Assembly (NCBI GenBank): GCA_017619355.1
Contig: JAFZSO010000038.1
Coordinates: forward strand, 1 to 64,000
Direction: 5' to 3'
DNA length: 64,000 nt
Source: Muribaculaceae bacterium
Lineage (GTDB): Bacteria > Bacteroidota > Bacteroidia > Bacteroidales > Muribaculaceae
Shown: positions 40,671 through 51,102 of the stretch, one piece after another
Layout: each line of letters opens with the position of its first letter
How positions within the stretch are numbered: the stretch's first letter is position 1
The notes under the pieces: model-generated
Databases searched by the model: none
What the model saw: only the letters and a program-made list of their open reading frames with translations
Told to the model about the DNA's origin: nothing
Position numbers and translations under genes: made by a program

Positions 40671-41456
40671 ATGATGAAAATTATAGTTTGCGTTAAACAA
40701 GTTCCCGATACCACCGAAATCAAAATTGATCCCGTGAAGGGAACGCTTATCCGCGATGGTGTGCCCAGCATCATGAACCCCGACGACAAGGGCGGTCTTG
40801 AACTCGCTCTGCGACTCAAGGACCAGCATGGCGCACACATTACCGTCATTTCAATGGGTCCTCCTCAGGCCGATGTGATTCTGCGTGAAGCCTTTGCTAT
40901 GGGTGCCGACCGTGCCATCCTGCTCAGCGACCGCAAGTTTGCCGGTGCCGACACGCTTGCTACCTCTTATGCCCTTTCTGGTCTGTGCCGCACGCTCGAC
41001 TACGACCTCATCATCGCTGGCCGCCAGGCTATCGATGGCGACACTGCACAAGTGGGTCCCGAGCTGGCCGAGCACCTCGACCTGCCCCAGATTACCTATG
41101 TGGCCGATGCTAAGCGCCTTGACAACGGCAACCTGCTCGTTCACAAGGAGAACGAAGACAGCGTGCAAGTCCTCGAAGTCGAGGGCAAGTGCCTGCTTAC
41201 CGTCTTGGCTTCAGCATTTGAACCCCGCTACATGAGCGTCAACGGCATTATGAAGGCCTACGAACGCGAAGTGGAAGTATGGGGTGCCGACAAGATCGAT
41301 GTCGACGAGTCGAAATTGGGTCTCGCCGGATCACCCACCAAGGTGTTCAAGTCGTTCCCCAAGGCTCTGAAAGCTCCGGGCGAAGTGCACGAAGTGAGCG
41401 AAGAAGAGGCTGTAGAGTTGATTATCAATAAACTGAAAGAGAAACACATCATCTAA
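40671..41456 (+). CDS. etfB: Electron transfer flavoprotein beta subunit
   Basis: A 261-residue subunit starting MMKIIVCVKQVPDTTEIKID, with the ETF-beta signature region GRQAIDGDTAQVGPELAEHL. An unusually strong ribosome-binding site (AAAGGAGG, 40656-40663) precedes the ATG, in contrast to the other genes of the operon. Partner of EtfA and electron donor to Bcd. Confidence 0.94.
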   Translation: MMKIIVCVKQVPDTTEIKIDPVKGTLIRDGVPSIMNPDDKGGLELALRLKDQHGAHITVISMGPPQADVILREAFAMGADRAILLSDRKFAGADTLATSYALSGLCRTLDYDLIIAGRQAIDGDTAQVGPELAEHLDLPQITYVADAKRLDNGNLLVHKENEDSVQVLEVEGKCLLTVLASAFEPRYMSVNGIMKAYEREVEVWGADKIDVDESKLGLAGSPTKVFKSFPKALKAPGEVHEVSEEEAVELIINKLKEKHII

Positions 41457-41467
41457 AAGTCAAAGCT

Positions 41468-42484
41468 ATGGAAAAGAAAGATTATAAGAACGTATTCGTT
41501 TTTGCAGAACAGCGTGAAGGTGTTATCCAATCCGTTGCATTTGAACTTTTGGGCAAGGCCCGTGACCTGGCCGATGTGTTGGGCGAAAAAGTGGTAGCCC
41601 TCTTGCTGGGTTGTGGCATCAAGCAACAGGCTCAAAGCCTCATCGAGTTTGGTGCCGACGAGGTGATTGTGGTCGACACGCCCGAACTCAAGGATTACCT
41701 GAGCGAGCAATACTCGCAGGTGATGTATCAGATTATTGAGGAGCGCAAGCCCAACATCGTGCTCTATGGTGCTACCACCATTGGCCGTGACATGGCTCCG
41801 CGTCTGGCTTCGCGCCTGAAAGCCGGTTTGACTGCCGACTGTACCAAGCTCGAAATTCAGACTGGCGATGATGGCCAGCAAGACCTACACTCGACGCGTC
41901 CCGCATTCGGCGGCAACCTGATGGCTACCATCGTGTGCCCCAACACGCGTCCGCAGATGTCGACCGTGCGTCCCGGTGTGATGCAGAAGATGGAGCGTCA
42001 GCCTGGCCGTCAAGGCGTTGTTACCGACTTCGTGCCCAAGTTCGACACTGCCAAGTTTAAGGTGAAACTCGTTGAGACCATCAAGGCCGACAAGGAGATG
42101 GCCGACATCTCCGAGGCCAAGATTCTCGTCTCGGGTGGTCGTGGCGTGCACAACAAGGAAGGCTTCGACAAGTTGCAGGCTCTCGCCGATGTGCTCGGCG
42201 GACAAGTGGCTTCGTCGCGTGCCATGGTCGACAACGGCATTATGCCGCACGAGTGCCAGGTGGGTCAGACGGGTAAGACCGTGCGTCCCAACCTCTACAT
42301 GGCCTGCGGTATCAGTGGCGCCATCCAGCACCTCGCCGGTATGGAAGAGAGCGACTTCATCGTTGCCATCAACAAAGACAAGTTTGCTCCCATCTTCTCG
42401 GTAGCCGACCTCGGCATCGTGGGCGACCTCCACAAGATCGTCCCCATGCTCACCGAGCGCCTCAAAAAAGAACTCGAGAAGTAA
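41468..42484 (+). CDS. etfA: Electron transfer flavoprotein alpha subunit
   Basis: A 338-residue subunit. The C-terminal FAD-binding domain has LVSGGRGVHNKEGFDKL, SRAMVDNGIMPHECQVGQTG and PNLYMACGISGAIQHLAGM, the ETF-alpha signature. It is the last gene of the operon; a strong terminator follows 25 bases later. Confidence 0.95.
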   Translation: MEKKDYKNVFVFAEQREGVIQSVAFELLGKARDLADVLGEKVVALLLGCGIKQQAQSLIEFGADEVIVVDTPELKDYLSEQYSQVMYQIIEERKPNIVLYGATTIGRDMAPRLASRLKAGLTADCTKLEIQTGDDGQQDLHSTRPAFGGNLMATIVCPNTRPQMSTVRPGVMQKMERQPGRQGVVTDFVPKFDTAKFKVKLVETIKADKEMADISEAKILVSGGRGVHNKEGFDKLQALADVLGGQVASSRAMVDNGIMPHECQVGQTGKTVRPNLYMACGISGAIQHLAGMEESDFIVAINKDKFAPIFSVADLGIVGDLHKIVPMLTERLKKELEK

Positions 42485-42509
42485 TGCATCTTCTCAATCC
42501 ATAACAGTA

Positions 42510-42539
42510 AAAAGGCGTGGCTCGTCAGCCACGCCTTTT
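42510..42539 (+). terminator. Terminator of the lysine-fermentation operon
   Basis: AAAAGGCGTGGCT and AGCCACGCCTTTT form a perfect 13-base stem with a four-base loop (CGTC). The symmetry of A and T runs would let it work in both directions. Confidence 0.92.
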
Positions 42540-42590
42540 GTATTAAAAGCCATACTATTATAGCGTTTAGTGCAAATTGTTTCAAGAAAG

Positions 42591-42622
42591 TTTGAGCATG
42601 CGGAACATATTCTTTAACTTTG
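42591..42622 (+). promoter_or_regulatory. Promoter of dapF
   Basis: TTTG at 42591-42594, 20 bases, TAACTTTG at 42615-42622; a perfect consensus match 31 bases before the ATG. Confidence 0.82.
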
Positions 42623-42653
42623 CATAAATCCTTCATGCAAAAGTTTTTTGACT

Positions 42654-43481
42654 ATGGCTACCAACACCACAAAAACCATTCATTTTATCAAGATGCACGG
42701 CTTGGGCAATGACTATATCTTTGTCGACACCACCATCAACGATTTGCCCGACCCTCAGGCGGCTGCCATCGCATGGAGCCGGCCACACTTTGGCATTGGC
42801 AGCGATGGGGTAGTGCTCATAGACCGCTCCACGACTCCCGATGCCGACTTTGCCATGCGCTTCTTCAATGCCGACGGCTCTGAAGGGCAGATGTGCGGCA
42901 ATGCCAGCCGCTGCATTGGCAAGTATGTTTATGAGCGTGGGCTCACCACAAGCACACATGTGCGCTTGCTGACCGGCTCAGGCATCAAGTTGCTGCATTT
43001 GACGGTGAATGATCAGGGTGAGGTGGAGCAGGTCACGGTCGATATGCAAGAACCGCAATTTGATGTGCCTGATTGGTTCCTGCCTGATGGCGAGCCCTTG
43101 CCTCCAGGCGTGTTTGTTTCGATGGGAAGTAAGCACTATGTGATTTTTGTCGATGATCTTGATGCGGTAGATGTGGCGGCCGAGGGCTCCATACTTGAGC
43201 ATCACTCGCGGTTCCCTCAGCGATGCAACATCGAGTTTGCCCAAATCACACCTCAAGGCATCCGCATGCGGGTGTGGGAGCGTGGCAGCGGTATCACCAT
43301 GGCATGTGGGTCAGGAGCGAGTGCCACTGTGGTGGCGGCAGCACTCACCGGGCGTGCTTCGCGTGATTCTCTCGTGATCATGGACGGCGGCACACTCCGC
43401 ATCGAGTGGCGAGACGACAACCATGTGTATATGACAGGCCCCGCCACCATCGTCTTCGAAGGCGACATCCCCCTCCCATGA
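42654..43481 (+). CDS. dapF: Diaminopimelate epimerase
   Basis: A 275-residue cytoplasmic enzyme that converts LL- to meso-diaminopimelate for lysine and peptidoglycan synthesis. The ATG at 42654 (MATNTTKTIHFIKMHGLGND) is preferred over a TTG two codons earlier. Both catalytic cysteines are visible, in GSEGQMCGNASRC and MACGSGASATVV. A lysine-biosynthesis gene directly beside a lysine-degradation operon is worth noting, but it has its own promoter and the operon before it has its own terminator. Confidence 0.95.
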   Translation: MATNTTKTIHFIKMHGLGNDYIFVDTTINDLPDPQAAAIAWSRPHFGIGSDGVVLIDRSTTPDADFAMRFFNADGSEGQMCGNASRCIGKYVYERGLTTSTHVRLLTGSGIKLLHLTVNDQGEVEQVTVDMQEPQFDVPDWFLPDGEPLPPGVFVSMGSKHYVIFVDDLDAVDVAAEGSILEHHSRFPQRCNIEFAQITPQGIRMRVWERGSGITMACGSGASATVVAAALTGRASRDSLVIMDGGTLRIEWRDDNHVYMTGPATIVFEGDIPLP

Positions 43482-43517
43482 TCATCTCCGCTCTCTGCGT
43501 CGCAAAGGCTGAACAAA

Positions 43518-43553
43518 AATATCTCGTTGCTGGTTCAACGAGATATTCTTTTT
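43518..43553. terminator. Bidirectional terminator between dapF and atoE
   Basis: AATATCTCGTTG (43518-43529) pairs with CAACGAGATATT (43536-43547), followed by a T run on the plus strand and preceded by A bases, so it can end dapF and the convergent V-ATPase/atoE transcript. Confidence 0.88.
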
Positions 43554-43574
43554 TTTAAAAACCAAGGTGGTGCG

Positions 43575-44918
43575 TTAGATGGCCCAGAGGAGGAGGCCGG
43601 CGGCGATGATGACACCGGTTATGAGCAGATCGATGAGGCAGTAGCCCATGATGTCCTTCGCGTTAAGGCGAGCTATAGCCAGGGCCGGGAGTGCCCAGAA
43701 TGGTTGTATGAGATTGGTCCATGCGTCGCCCCATGCAATGGCCATGCCCGTCAAGCCTGGATCTACAGCGAGGTTGGCGCCAGCTGTGAACATAACCGGC
43801 GCTTGCACAGCCCAATGACCGCCGCCACTTGGCACAAACAGGTTGAGCACTGCTGCACAAAGGAAGGTGAGCAACGGGTAGGTGACGGGATTGCTGATCT
43901 GTACGCAGGCTTCGGCCATGACACCCCCTAAGCTGATGCCGCTGACACCGATGCCTGTAAAGATGCCCATGATACCGGCATAGAAGGGAAACTGCAATAT
44001 GATACCGGCAGCACCGGTGGTCGCTTTTCCGAAGGCACGCACATAGTCGACCGGGGTGGGGTGCAGCACGAGTCCCAGCGCGAGGAATATCATGATGACT
44101 CCACCAAGGTCTAAACTCGCACCGTTCATGCCGAGATGAATCACGAGATAGGCAACGAGCATCAGCGCCACGAGCCACGAGAGCAGTTTGCTTTGCTCAA
44201 GCCGCTGTGCGGGTGTCTTGTCGGAGGAGGATTTTGTGGCGATATGATCATTGTCCTTCAAGAGCGCAGGGTCGACGGTGAGAATGCCTTTCTTGGGGTG
44301 CATCAGGGTGTTTGCGATGGTGATTCCTATGATTACTAACAGCACGGTCACCAGGTTGTGCCAGTCTAAGATGGTTTGCGCCACTGGCACAGGATTGGTC
44401 AGCGCACCATTAGTGGCCATTGTGAGCGACTCGCCAGGTGTGGCCATGGTGAGGGGGATGGAGCCTGAGATGCCGGCATGCCACACCACAAAGCCACTGT
44501 AAGCCGATGCGACAAGAAGCCGATAGTCCACATCAGAACGCTGGCGTGCTATTGCCTTGGCAAACACGACACCAACGATAAGGCCAAATCCCCAGTTGAG
44601 CCAGCATGATAACGCCGAAACAACAGTCACAAGAGCTATTGCGGCAGGGGCGCTCTTGGGCAAGCGAGCCATTGCATTGATGCCTCGTTTGATAACCGGT
44701 GCGGCAGCCAGGGTCGATCCACATACAAGCACCAGAGCCATCTGCATGGCAAACTCCAGCAAATTCCATACGCCATCACCCCAATGCTCGACCACCTCGA
44801 GGGGAGTCTGGTGACACAATGGCATCGCCACCAGCGCTGCCACGAAGGTGAGCAGTATGGCGAATATAAACGGTTCTGGCAACCATCGTTGCACTAATCG
44901 CACGCAAAATTTAATCAT
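43575..44918 (-). CDS. atoE: Short-chain fatty acid transporter AtoE
   Basis: A 447-residue inner-membrane carrier. It starts MIKFCVRLVQRWLPEPFIFA, with family motifs CWLNWGFGLIVGVVFAKAIA, FVVWHAGISGSIPLTMATPG and FVPSGGGHWAVQAPVMF. In other bacteria AtoE takes up short-chain fatty acids such as butyrate; direction follows the gradient. Its ATG lies only 13 bases after the stop of V-ATPase subunit K on the same strand, so it is probably the last gene of the V-ATPase operon. Together with the butyrate-forming operon next door, a role in butyrate/acetate movement is likely. Confidence 0.9.
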   Translation of the reverse strand: MIKFCVRLVQRWLPEPFIFAILLTFVAALVAMPLCHQTPLEVVEHWGDGVWNLLEFAMQMALVLVCGSTLAAAPVIKRGINAMARLPKSAPAAIALVTVVSALSCWLNWGFGLIVGVVFAKAIARQRSDVDYRLLVASAYSGFVVWHAGISGSIPLTMATPGESLTMATNGALTNPVPVAQTILDWHNLVTVLLVIIGITIANTLMHPKKGILTVDPALLKDNDHIATKSSSDKTPAQRLEQSKLLSWLVALMLVAYLVIHLGMNGASLDLGGVIMIFLALGLVLHPTPVDYVRAFGKATTGAAGIILQFPFYAGIMGIFTGIGVSGISLGGVMAEACVQISNPVTYPLLTFLCAAVLNLFVPSGGGHWAVQAPVMFTAGANLAVDPGLTGMAIAWGDAWTNLIQPFWALPALAIARLNAKDIMGYCLIDLLITGVIIAAGLLLWAI

Positions 44919-44931
44919 ATTGAATATAGTT

Positions 44932-45450
<519 letters not shown>

Positions 45451-45456
45451 CTAATG

Positions 45457-47331
45457 TTATGTTTGTTTTGTTTTTATTCTGAATGGATCGTATTCGTTAC
45501 CTCCGCCCTCAAACTCTGCGTTCTTAAAGTACTCCACAAATGTGAGTCGCATAGGATGGACAAACGATGAAATCATGCAAAGGGCAAAGTTGATGCTATG
45601 CCCGAACAAAAGTATCAAGATGAACGGCAACCAGCGGATGCCCCAGCTCAACGATGCTGTCATGTCGGTAGCTAATGAGTTGAACACACTGCCTAGCACC
45701 CCACCCGTCAATCCGAGTGCGAAAAGACGGATGTAGCTGAGAAGGTCGCCCAACAGGCCGGTAGTCATTCCGTAAGCTGCCCACAAGCCAGAGCCCACAT
45801 TCATGGCAGTTCCGGCAACAGGTTTCTTATAGGCTCCTGGGTTGTTAAGGAAGAAGATGCCAAGCACAGAAAGGCCTATCAGCCCGTACAGCACAAATTT
45901 AATTGGCTGCGACAGCTCGACTCCGAGCATGGGAAGTCCGAACAGGATGGTAGCACTGACCAGTGCTGTCACCCACGAGAACTTTCCTACGCCATAGATG
46001 AATCCGTAGTTCTTGACGGCTTTACATCCTGCCATCGTCATGCCGATGAGCACTTGCGTGAGACCAATGATGACGGATATCACCATCATTGGCGAGTAGC
46101 CGAAGAACGCTTCTTTCTTGCTGTCGTTCAGGAAATAGGGCTGTATCGGCTTTATCCAATCCCAATCAACTGTAGCTAAGTTGATACCGAAGAAGGTGCC
46201 TGTCACCAGTCCGCAGATGATGGTCATGCCGCCCAGACAAACGCCTAGCAGACCGTATTTTCGCATAGCTGGTTTCATGATGCAGAAGGCTATGCTTATA
46301 GCCAGAATGATCACACCATAACCTGCATCACCCATGCATAGGCCGAAGAACAGCATGAAGAAGGGTGCGAACAACGGCAACGGGTCGATATCATGATAGT
46401 TCGGCAATGAATACATGCGCAGAATCGGCTCGAACAGCGATGCGAACTTGTTGTTCTGAATCTGAATAGGCACATCGTCATCGAAAGCCGGATCAGATAA
46501 CTCATAGTAGATATGGTTCTGCTCGAGGTAATCTACGACCGATGGAACTTTCTCAGTTAAGGTCCATCCAACCAGCAGACGCACAGCATCGTCGGCAATG
46601 GACTCATGACTGAGGTGGACTTTCGAGAGCGAGATATTGTTCTCATTATCCAGCTTGCCTGCTTCAATAGCGTCACGATACTGCTCATTCACAGCAATCA
46701 TCTTGTCGTGAACGGCCGATGTCTTAGATTTTATTTCTTCCTTTTCAGCCACATAAGATGACAAAGATTTCTCGGGCAATGTCAACATTTCTGCAGTAAT
46801 GTCAGGACTATCCTTCGAGAATGTCATGAAGTAGAGTTTGCCGCCTGCATCGCTGATTGGGGTCGCATAGTACTGGTCACGCCATTCCTGTTTGAACAGT
46901 TTGGTTGGGCATACATAGAATGTTGCCGCATATCCTTGCTGCTCTATCTCACGGATGGCATCCCAACTGAATTCACCCCAAGGCTCCAGCGAGGAAATGT
47001 TATTGTCGACCTCGTCCAGCTGATGCTTCAGGGCCTGTTCGTCTTCGCTCAACTGCTCTACATAGTCAAGTAATGCCGATTGAGACATATTGTCCAGAAC
47101 AACAGGAGCAAACGCATCTGAGGGTGTATAGGTTTCCTTGGCATGGTCAAGGATTGAGAATATATGTTTATAGCGTTCGGCAAGGGCTAGATTCGCCTGA
47201 AGCTCCTCGCTGGTAGCGCCTTTCTGGAGTTCCTCAATATGAATGACCTCTAACTGGCGTATGTCGGCCAGGAACTGATCGTACTCCTTGTTGGTGACGA
47301 GGAAAGTGAGTTTCTTCATCTTTTGAATCAT
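45457..47331 (-). CDS. ntpI: V-type ATPase subunit I (stator, a subunit)
   Basis: A 624-residue protein with a soluble coiled-coil N-terminal half (residues 1-310) and about seven membrane helices in the C-terminal half (from LPLFAPFFMLFFGLCMGDAGYG). The conserved GDxxYG-like motif and ANLLSYIRLFALGL-type stretch (here GDLLSYIRLFALGLTGG) contain the essential arginine of the ion path. Its ATG overlaps the subunit D stop by four bases. Confidence 0.93.
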   Translation of the reverse strand: MIQKMKKLTFLVTNKEYDQFLADIRQLEVIHIEELQKGATSEELQANLALAERYKHIFSILDHAKETYTPSDAFAPVVLDNMSQSALLDYVEQLSEDEQALKHQLDEVDNNISSLEPWGEFSWDAIREIEQQGYAATFYVCPTKLFKQEWRDQYYATPISDAGGKLYFMTFSKDSPDITAEMLTLPEKSLSSYVAEKEEIKSKTSAVHDKMIAVNEQYRDAIEAGKLDNENNISLSKVHLSHESIADDAVRLLVGWTLTEKVPSVVDYLEQNHIYYELSDPAFDDDVPIQIQNNKFASLFEPILRMYSLPNYHDIDPLPLFAPFFMLFFGLCMGDAGYGVIILAISIAFCIMKPAMRKYGLLGVCLGGMTIICGLVTGTFFGINLATVDWDWIKPIQPYFLNDSKKEAFFGYSPMMVISVIIGLTQVLIGMTMAGCKAVKNYGFIYGVGKFSWVTALVSATILFGLPMLGVELSQPIKFVLYGLIGLSVLGIFFLNNPGAYKKPVAGTAMNVGSGLWAAYGMTTGLLGDLLSYIRLFALGLTGGVLGSVFNSLATDMTASLSWGIRWLPFILILLFGHSINFALCMISSFVHPMRLTFVEYFKNAEFEGGGNEYDPFRIKTKQT

Positions 47332-47978
47332 GCTTCGTCCTCCTTTCCTTTTTCATCGTCTTCAGCCTCTACAGGTGCATCGGCTTGTCTGCGTTTCTCT
47401 TGTAGCGCCTTCAGTATCTTCTGTGACGACTTGGAGAGGTTCTCCTCGTCTTCCATGAATCGCTTGATTTTACGAATCGCTTCCTGGTATCCAGGAATCT
47501 GCACCTTCTCAAAGAGGTTCACCTTTTGTGTCGTCTTTCGGCGGGCATAGTCGAGCTGACCCAGTTTGGCGGCTACAAACTCATACTCCACCGCTGTCTT
47601 GGTGAGGCCTTTCAGGAGATGGATACCGTCGAAGTACCGTTTCGGAGCGCTGAACAGGCCAAATGGTTTCACATCGAATTGAATGCCTGTCAACACAGGA
47701 ACTCGCACACCCGCCACCTTTTTTATGTCCATCTCCACATCTTTCAGAGAAACCAATGATGCGTCGAACTCTCCCCAAAGTGCATACATCGACTCATAGC
47801 CCATGATCTGCTGCTCCAGTTTCTTTTCCAGCGCTTCTGCTTCCTCCTTGCTTTTCTTCACCTCAAGGCGCAAAGCCGTCTCCTTGCTCTTGATGATGGG
47901 CAAGGTCCGTTGTCGCATTTTCAGCTGTTTCTCGATATGTTGAAGCGATGTTTTATTATATTGAAACTGTATCGCCAT
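47328..47978 (-). CDS. ntpD: V-type ATPase subunit D (central stalk)
   Basis: A 216-residue coiled-coil protein of the central shaft: QYNKTSLQHIEKQLKMRQRT at the start and RRKTTQKVNLFEKVQIPGYQ in the C-terminal helix, a stretch well conserved in subunit D. It ends in an acidic tail rich in Glu, Asp and Lys. Confidence 0.92.
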   Translation of the reverse strand: MAIQFQYNKTSLQHIEKQLKMRQRTLPIIKSKETALRLEVKKSKEEAEALEKKLEQQIMGYESMYALWGEFDASLVSLKDVEMDIKKVAGVRVPVLTGIQFDVKPFGLFSAPKRYFDGIHLLKGLTKTAVEYEFVAAKLGQLDYARRKTTQKVNLFEKVQIPGYQEAIRKIKRFMEDEENLSKSSQKILKALQEKRRQADAPVEAEDDEKGKEDEA

Positions 47979-49301
47979 TTATTTCCAGTAAATATCGGTG
48001 AACTCTTTCTTAATGTTGACTTCCTCCAGCTTGAAGTACTTCTGGAACAAGGCCCAAGTCACATCAAGCATCTCGGTGGTATCGAGGACTACATCGATCG
48101 CCAGCAACTTCTCTGAGTATTCCTTTGCAAAGTCAAGACAGCGGTTGTCGTAATCGGTCAAGTCGAATCCATTCTCCATCTTTGTCTTTGCATTGGCAGC
48201 ATCAGAATAAAGACGGATGGCGGCATTCATCACCTGTGAGTGGTCACTACGCGTCTTCTTGCCTGCAACAAGCTGCTTAAGGCGTGAGAGCGAACGGAAT
48301 GGGTCGATGATGACTTTGCCGATGTCAGAATCTCGACGCAGATAGAGCTGACCTTCAGTGATGTAACCAGTGTTATCTGGTACTGCATGTGTGATGTCCC
48401 CTCCAGAAAGGGTTGTCACGGCAATGATGGTGATAGAACCGCCACCCACACTTTCGGGGAACTGTACAGCCTTCTCATAAATCTTGGCCAAGTCGGAATA
48501 GAGCGAGCCTGGCATAGAGTCTTTCGATGGGATCTGGTCCATACGGTTCGACACGATGGAGAGGGAGTCGGCGTATAAAGTCATATCGGTCAGCAATACC
48601 AGCACCTTCTCGTGCTTCTCGACTGCAAAGTACTCGGCTGCAGCAAGTGCCATGCCTGGAATCAGCAGGCGTTCTACGGCAGGGTCTTCAGTTGTATTCA
48701 TGAAACTGATGATATGATCGAGTGCACCTGCATTAGAGAATGTGTTGCGGAAGAAGTAATAGTCATCATTGGTCATGCCCATACCGCCAAGGATGATCTT
48801 GTCGGCCTTCGCACGCAATGCCACCAAGGCCATCACCTCATTGAAGGGTTGGTCGGGGTCGGCAAAGAACGGAATCTTCTGTCCTGAGACAAGGGTGTTG
48901 TTCAAGTCGATACCAGCGATGCCCGTTGCAATCAGTTCACTTGGCTGCTTGCGGCGAACGGGGTTCACTGATGGACCTCCAATCTCCACTTCTTCACCTT
49001 CAATCTCTGGCCCACCATCAATGGGTTGGCCATAGGCATTGAAGAAGCGACCGGCAAGCTGGTCGCTTACCTTCAGCGAAGGTGACTTGCCGAGGAACAC
49101 GACCTCTGCATTGGTTGGAATGCCTCCCGTGCCCTCAAACACCTGAAGGGTGATGTCATCACCTGCAATCTTCACCACCTGAGCCAACTTGCCGTTGATT
49201 GTGGCCAACTCGTCATAACCAACTCCTTTAGCCTTCAAAGAGCAAGTTGCCTTTGTTATCTGGCTTATCTTTGTATATACTTTCTGAAATGCTTTTGCCA
49301 T
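47979..49301 (-). CDS. ntpB: V-type ATPase subunit B (regulatory)
   Basis: A 440-residue non-catalytic nucleotide-binding subunit. It lacks a Walker A, as expected (SGQKIPFFADPDQPFNEVMA replaces it), and has VLVLLTDMTLYADSLSIVSN and QLYLRRDSDIGKVIIDPFRS. It alternates with subunit A in the hexamer. Its ATG follows the subunit A stop by five bases. Confidence 0.94.
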   Translation of the reverse strand: MAKAFQKVYTKISQITKATCSLKAKGVGYDELATINGKLAQVVKIAGDDITLQVFEGTGGIPTNAEVVFLGKSPSLKVSDQLAGRFFNAYGQPIDGGPEIEGEEVEIGGPSVNPVRRKQPSELIATGIAGIDLNNTLVSGQKIPFFADPDQPFNEVMALVALRAKADKIILGGMGMTNDDYYFFRNTFSNAGALDHIISFMNTTEDPAVERLLIPGMALAAAEYFAVEKHEKVLVLLTDMTLYADSLSIVSNRMDQIPSKDSMPGSLYSDLAKIYEKAVQFPESVGGGSITIIAVTTLSGGDITHAVPDNTGYITEGQLYLRRDSDIGKVIIDPFRSLSRLKQLVAGKKTRSDHSQVMNAAIRLYSDAANAKTKMENGFDLTDYDNRCLDFAKEYSEKLLAIDVVLDTTEMLDVTWALFQKYFKLEEVNIKKEFTDIYWK

Positions 49302-49306
49302 AGTGA

Positions 49307-51061
49307 TTATGCCGCTTTATAGGGTTCTATCATTGCTCTGATTTTAGCTATATAGTCGTAGTACTGTTCCGACTTGTATTCTGAGTAGTTCATCTGTTTA
49401 CACAGGTTGATGATTTTCTTGAAGAAATCTACCACATCCAAGAAGTTGTCAAATTTAAAGTTCACCTCACAGATCTCAGTTACCAGATTCAAAATGTCTT
49501 CCTGGCGTTCCAGCGATGTGACAGCATCAATCTCATCGAACGCATCCTGCTGAAGGATGACGAAATCAATGACCTCCGACTTCCAGAATGTCTCGTGATA
49601 GTCAACAGGCACGCCGTCATCACCAAGGATGTTGATTTGCTCGGCAATCTCCTTTCCTCGTTGCATGCGAGTCTTCAATGCCAATATCTTTGGTATCCAT
49701 TCATCATTCATCACCTTTGAGATATACTCAGCGAATTCAGGATATTCAAGATACTTTGAATAGGAGTCGATGGGATTCACAGCCGGATAACGCTTCTTGT
49801 CGGCTCGTTCCTGCTCAAGAGCATAGAAACAGCGCGCCACCTTCTTGGTGTTCTCTGTGACAGGTTCCTTCAGGTTACCGCCTGCTGGCGATACTGTGCC
49901 AATGAAGGTGATGCTGCCAACCTCGCCGTTATTCAGGTAAACATATCCAGCACGACCATAGAAGTTGCTGATCAAGGCACCGAGGTCCATTGGGAACGCA
50001 TCTGGTCCTGGCAGCTCCTCCATGCGGTTCGACATCTCACGAAGGGCCTGGGCCCAACGAGATGTGGAATCGGCCATCAGCAATACTCTCAAACCCATCG
50101 AGCGGTAATACTCTGCCATCGTCATGGCGGTGTATACCGATGCCTCACGAGCTGCAACAGGCATGTTGGATGTGTTGGCTATGATGATGGTGCGCTCCAT
50201 CAGCTTGCGGCCTGTATGTGGATCAACCAACTCTGGGAACTCCGTAAAGATTTCCACAACCTCGTTGGCGCGCTCTCCACATGCGGCGATGATGACGATG
50301 TCGGCCTCGGCCTGCTTGGAGATGGCATGCTGAAGAACCGTCTTGCCTGTACCGAACGGGCCGGGGATGAATCCTGTGCCACCCTCTACAATAGGGTTGA
50401 AAGTGTCGATGGTGCGTACACCTGTCTCGAGCAGCTTGAATGGACGCGGTTTCTGTTTGTAGTTGGTCATGGCAAATTTAACAGGCCAATGCTGAATCAT
50501 GTCAACTTTCACCTCTTCGCCGTTTTCCTTCTCTAAAACAGCTATCGTGTCTGTTATCTTATACTGACCTGCTGAGGCAATCTGCTTCACGGTTGCTTTT
50601 CCTTCCATCTGGAACGGAACCATAATCTTCAGGGGCTGGCAGTTTTCTTCAACCTTGCCCAGCCAGTCCGATGCCTGTACTTCGTCACCGACTTTTGCCA
50701 ATGGTTCGAAATCCCAAATGCGGTCTTCATCCAGCGGGTTGGTATACTGGCCGCGTTTCAGGAACACGCCTTCCATCTTGTCGAGGTCGTTCTGCAAACC
50801 GTCAAAGTTCTTTGACAACATGCCTGGAGCCAATTTCACCTCAAGCACATGACCGGTAAAATCAGCAGTAGCCCCTACTTTCAGACCACGCGTCGATTCA
50901 AACACCTGCACAAACACATCAGAGCCCACTACCTTAATGACCTCTGCCATCAAGCGGTCACCGCCAGTCTTGATATAGCAAATCTCACCTTGAGAGATGG
51001 GTCCGTCGACTTCAAGAGTCACCATGTTGGCAATTACGCCTTTTACAGTTCCTTTGGTCAT
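49307..51061 (-). CDS. ntpA: V-type ATPase subunit A (catalytic)
   Basis: A 584-residue catalytic subunit with Walker A GPFGTGKT at residues 234-241, the V-type non-homologous insertion before it (residues about 105-190), and VLLMADSTSRWAQALREMSN after it. It hydrolyses or makes ATP; direction in this anaerobe is not given by sequence. Confidence 0.96.
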   Translation of the reverse strand: MTKGTVKGVIANMVTLEVDGPISQGEICYIKTGGDRLMAEVIKVVGSDVFVQVFESTRGLKVGATADFTGHVLEVKLAPGMLSKNFDGLQNDLDKMEGVFLKRGQYTNPLDEDRIWDFEPLAKVGDEVQASDWLGKVEENCQPLKIMVPFQMEGKATVKQIASAGQYKITDTIAVLEKENGEEVKVDMIQHWPVKFAMTNYKQKPRPFKLLETGVRTIDTFNPIVEGGTGFIPGPFGTGKTVLQHAISKQAEADIVIIAACGERANEVVEIFTEFPELVDPHTGRKLMERTIIIANTSNMPVAAREASVYTAMTMAEYYRSMGLRVLLMADSTSRWAQALREMSNRMEELPGPDAFPMDLGALISNFYGRAGYVYLNNGEVGSITFIGTVSPAGGNLKEPVTENTKKVARCFYALEQERADKKRYPAVNPIDSYSKYLEYPEFAEYISKVMNDEWIPKILALKTRMQRGKEIAEQINILGDDGVPVDYHETFWKSEVIDFVILQQDAFDEIDAVTSLERQEDILNLVTEICEVNFKFDNFLDVVDFFKKIINLCKQMNYSEYKSEQYYDYIAKIRAMIEPYKAA

Positions 51062-51102
51062 TGTTTTTATCTTGTTATATATTTTCGTTTAATTTTGTGT
51101 GT

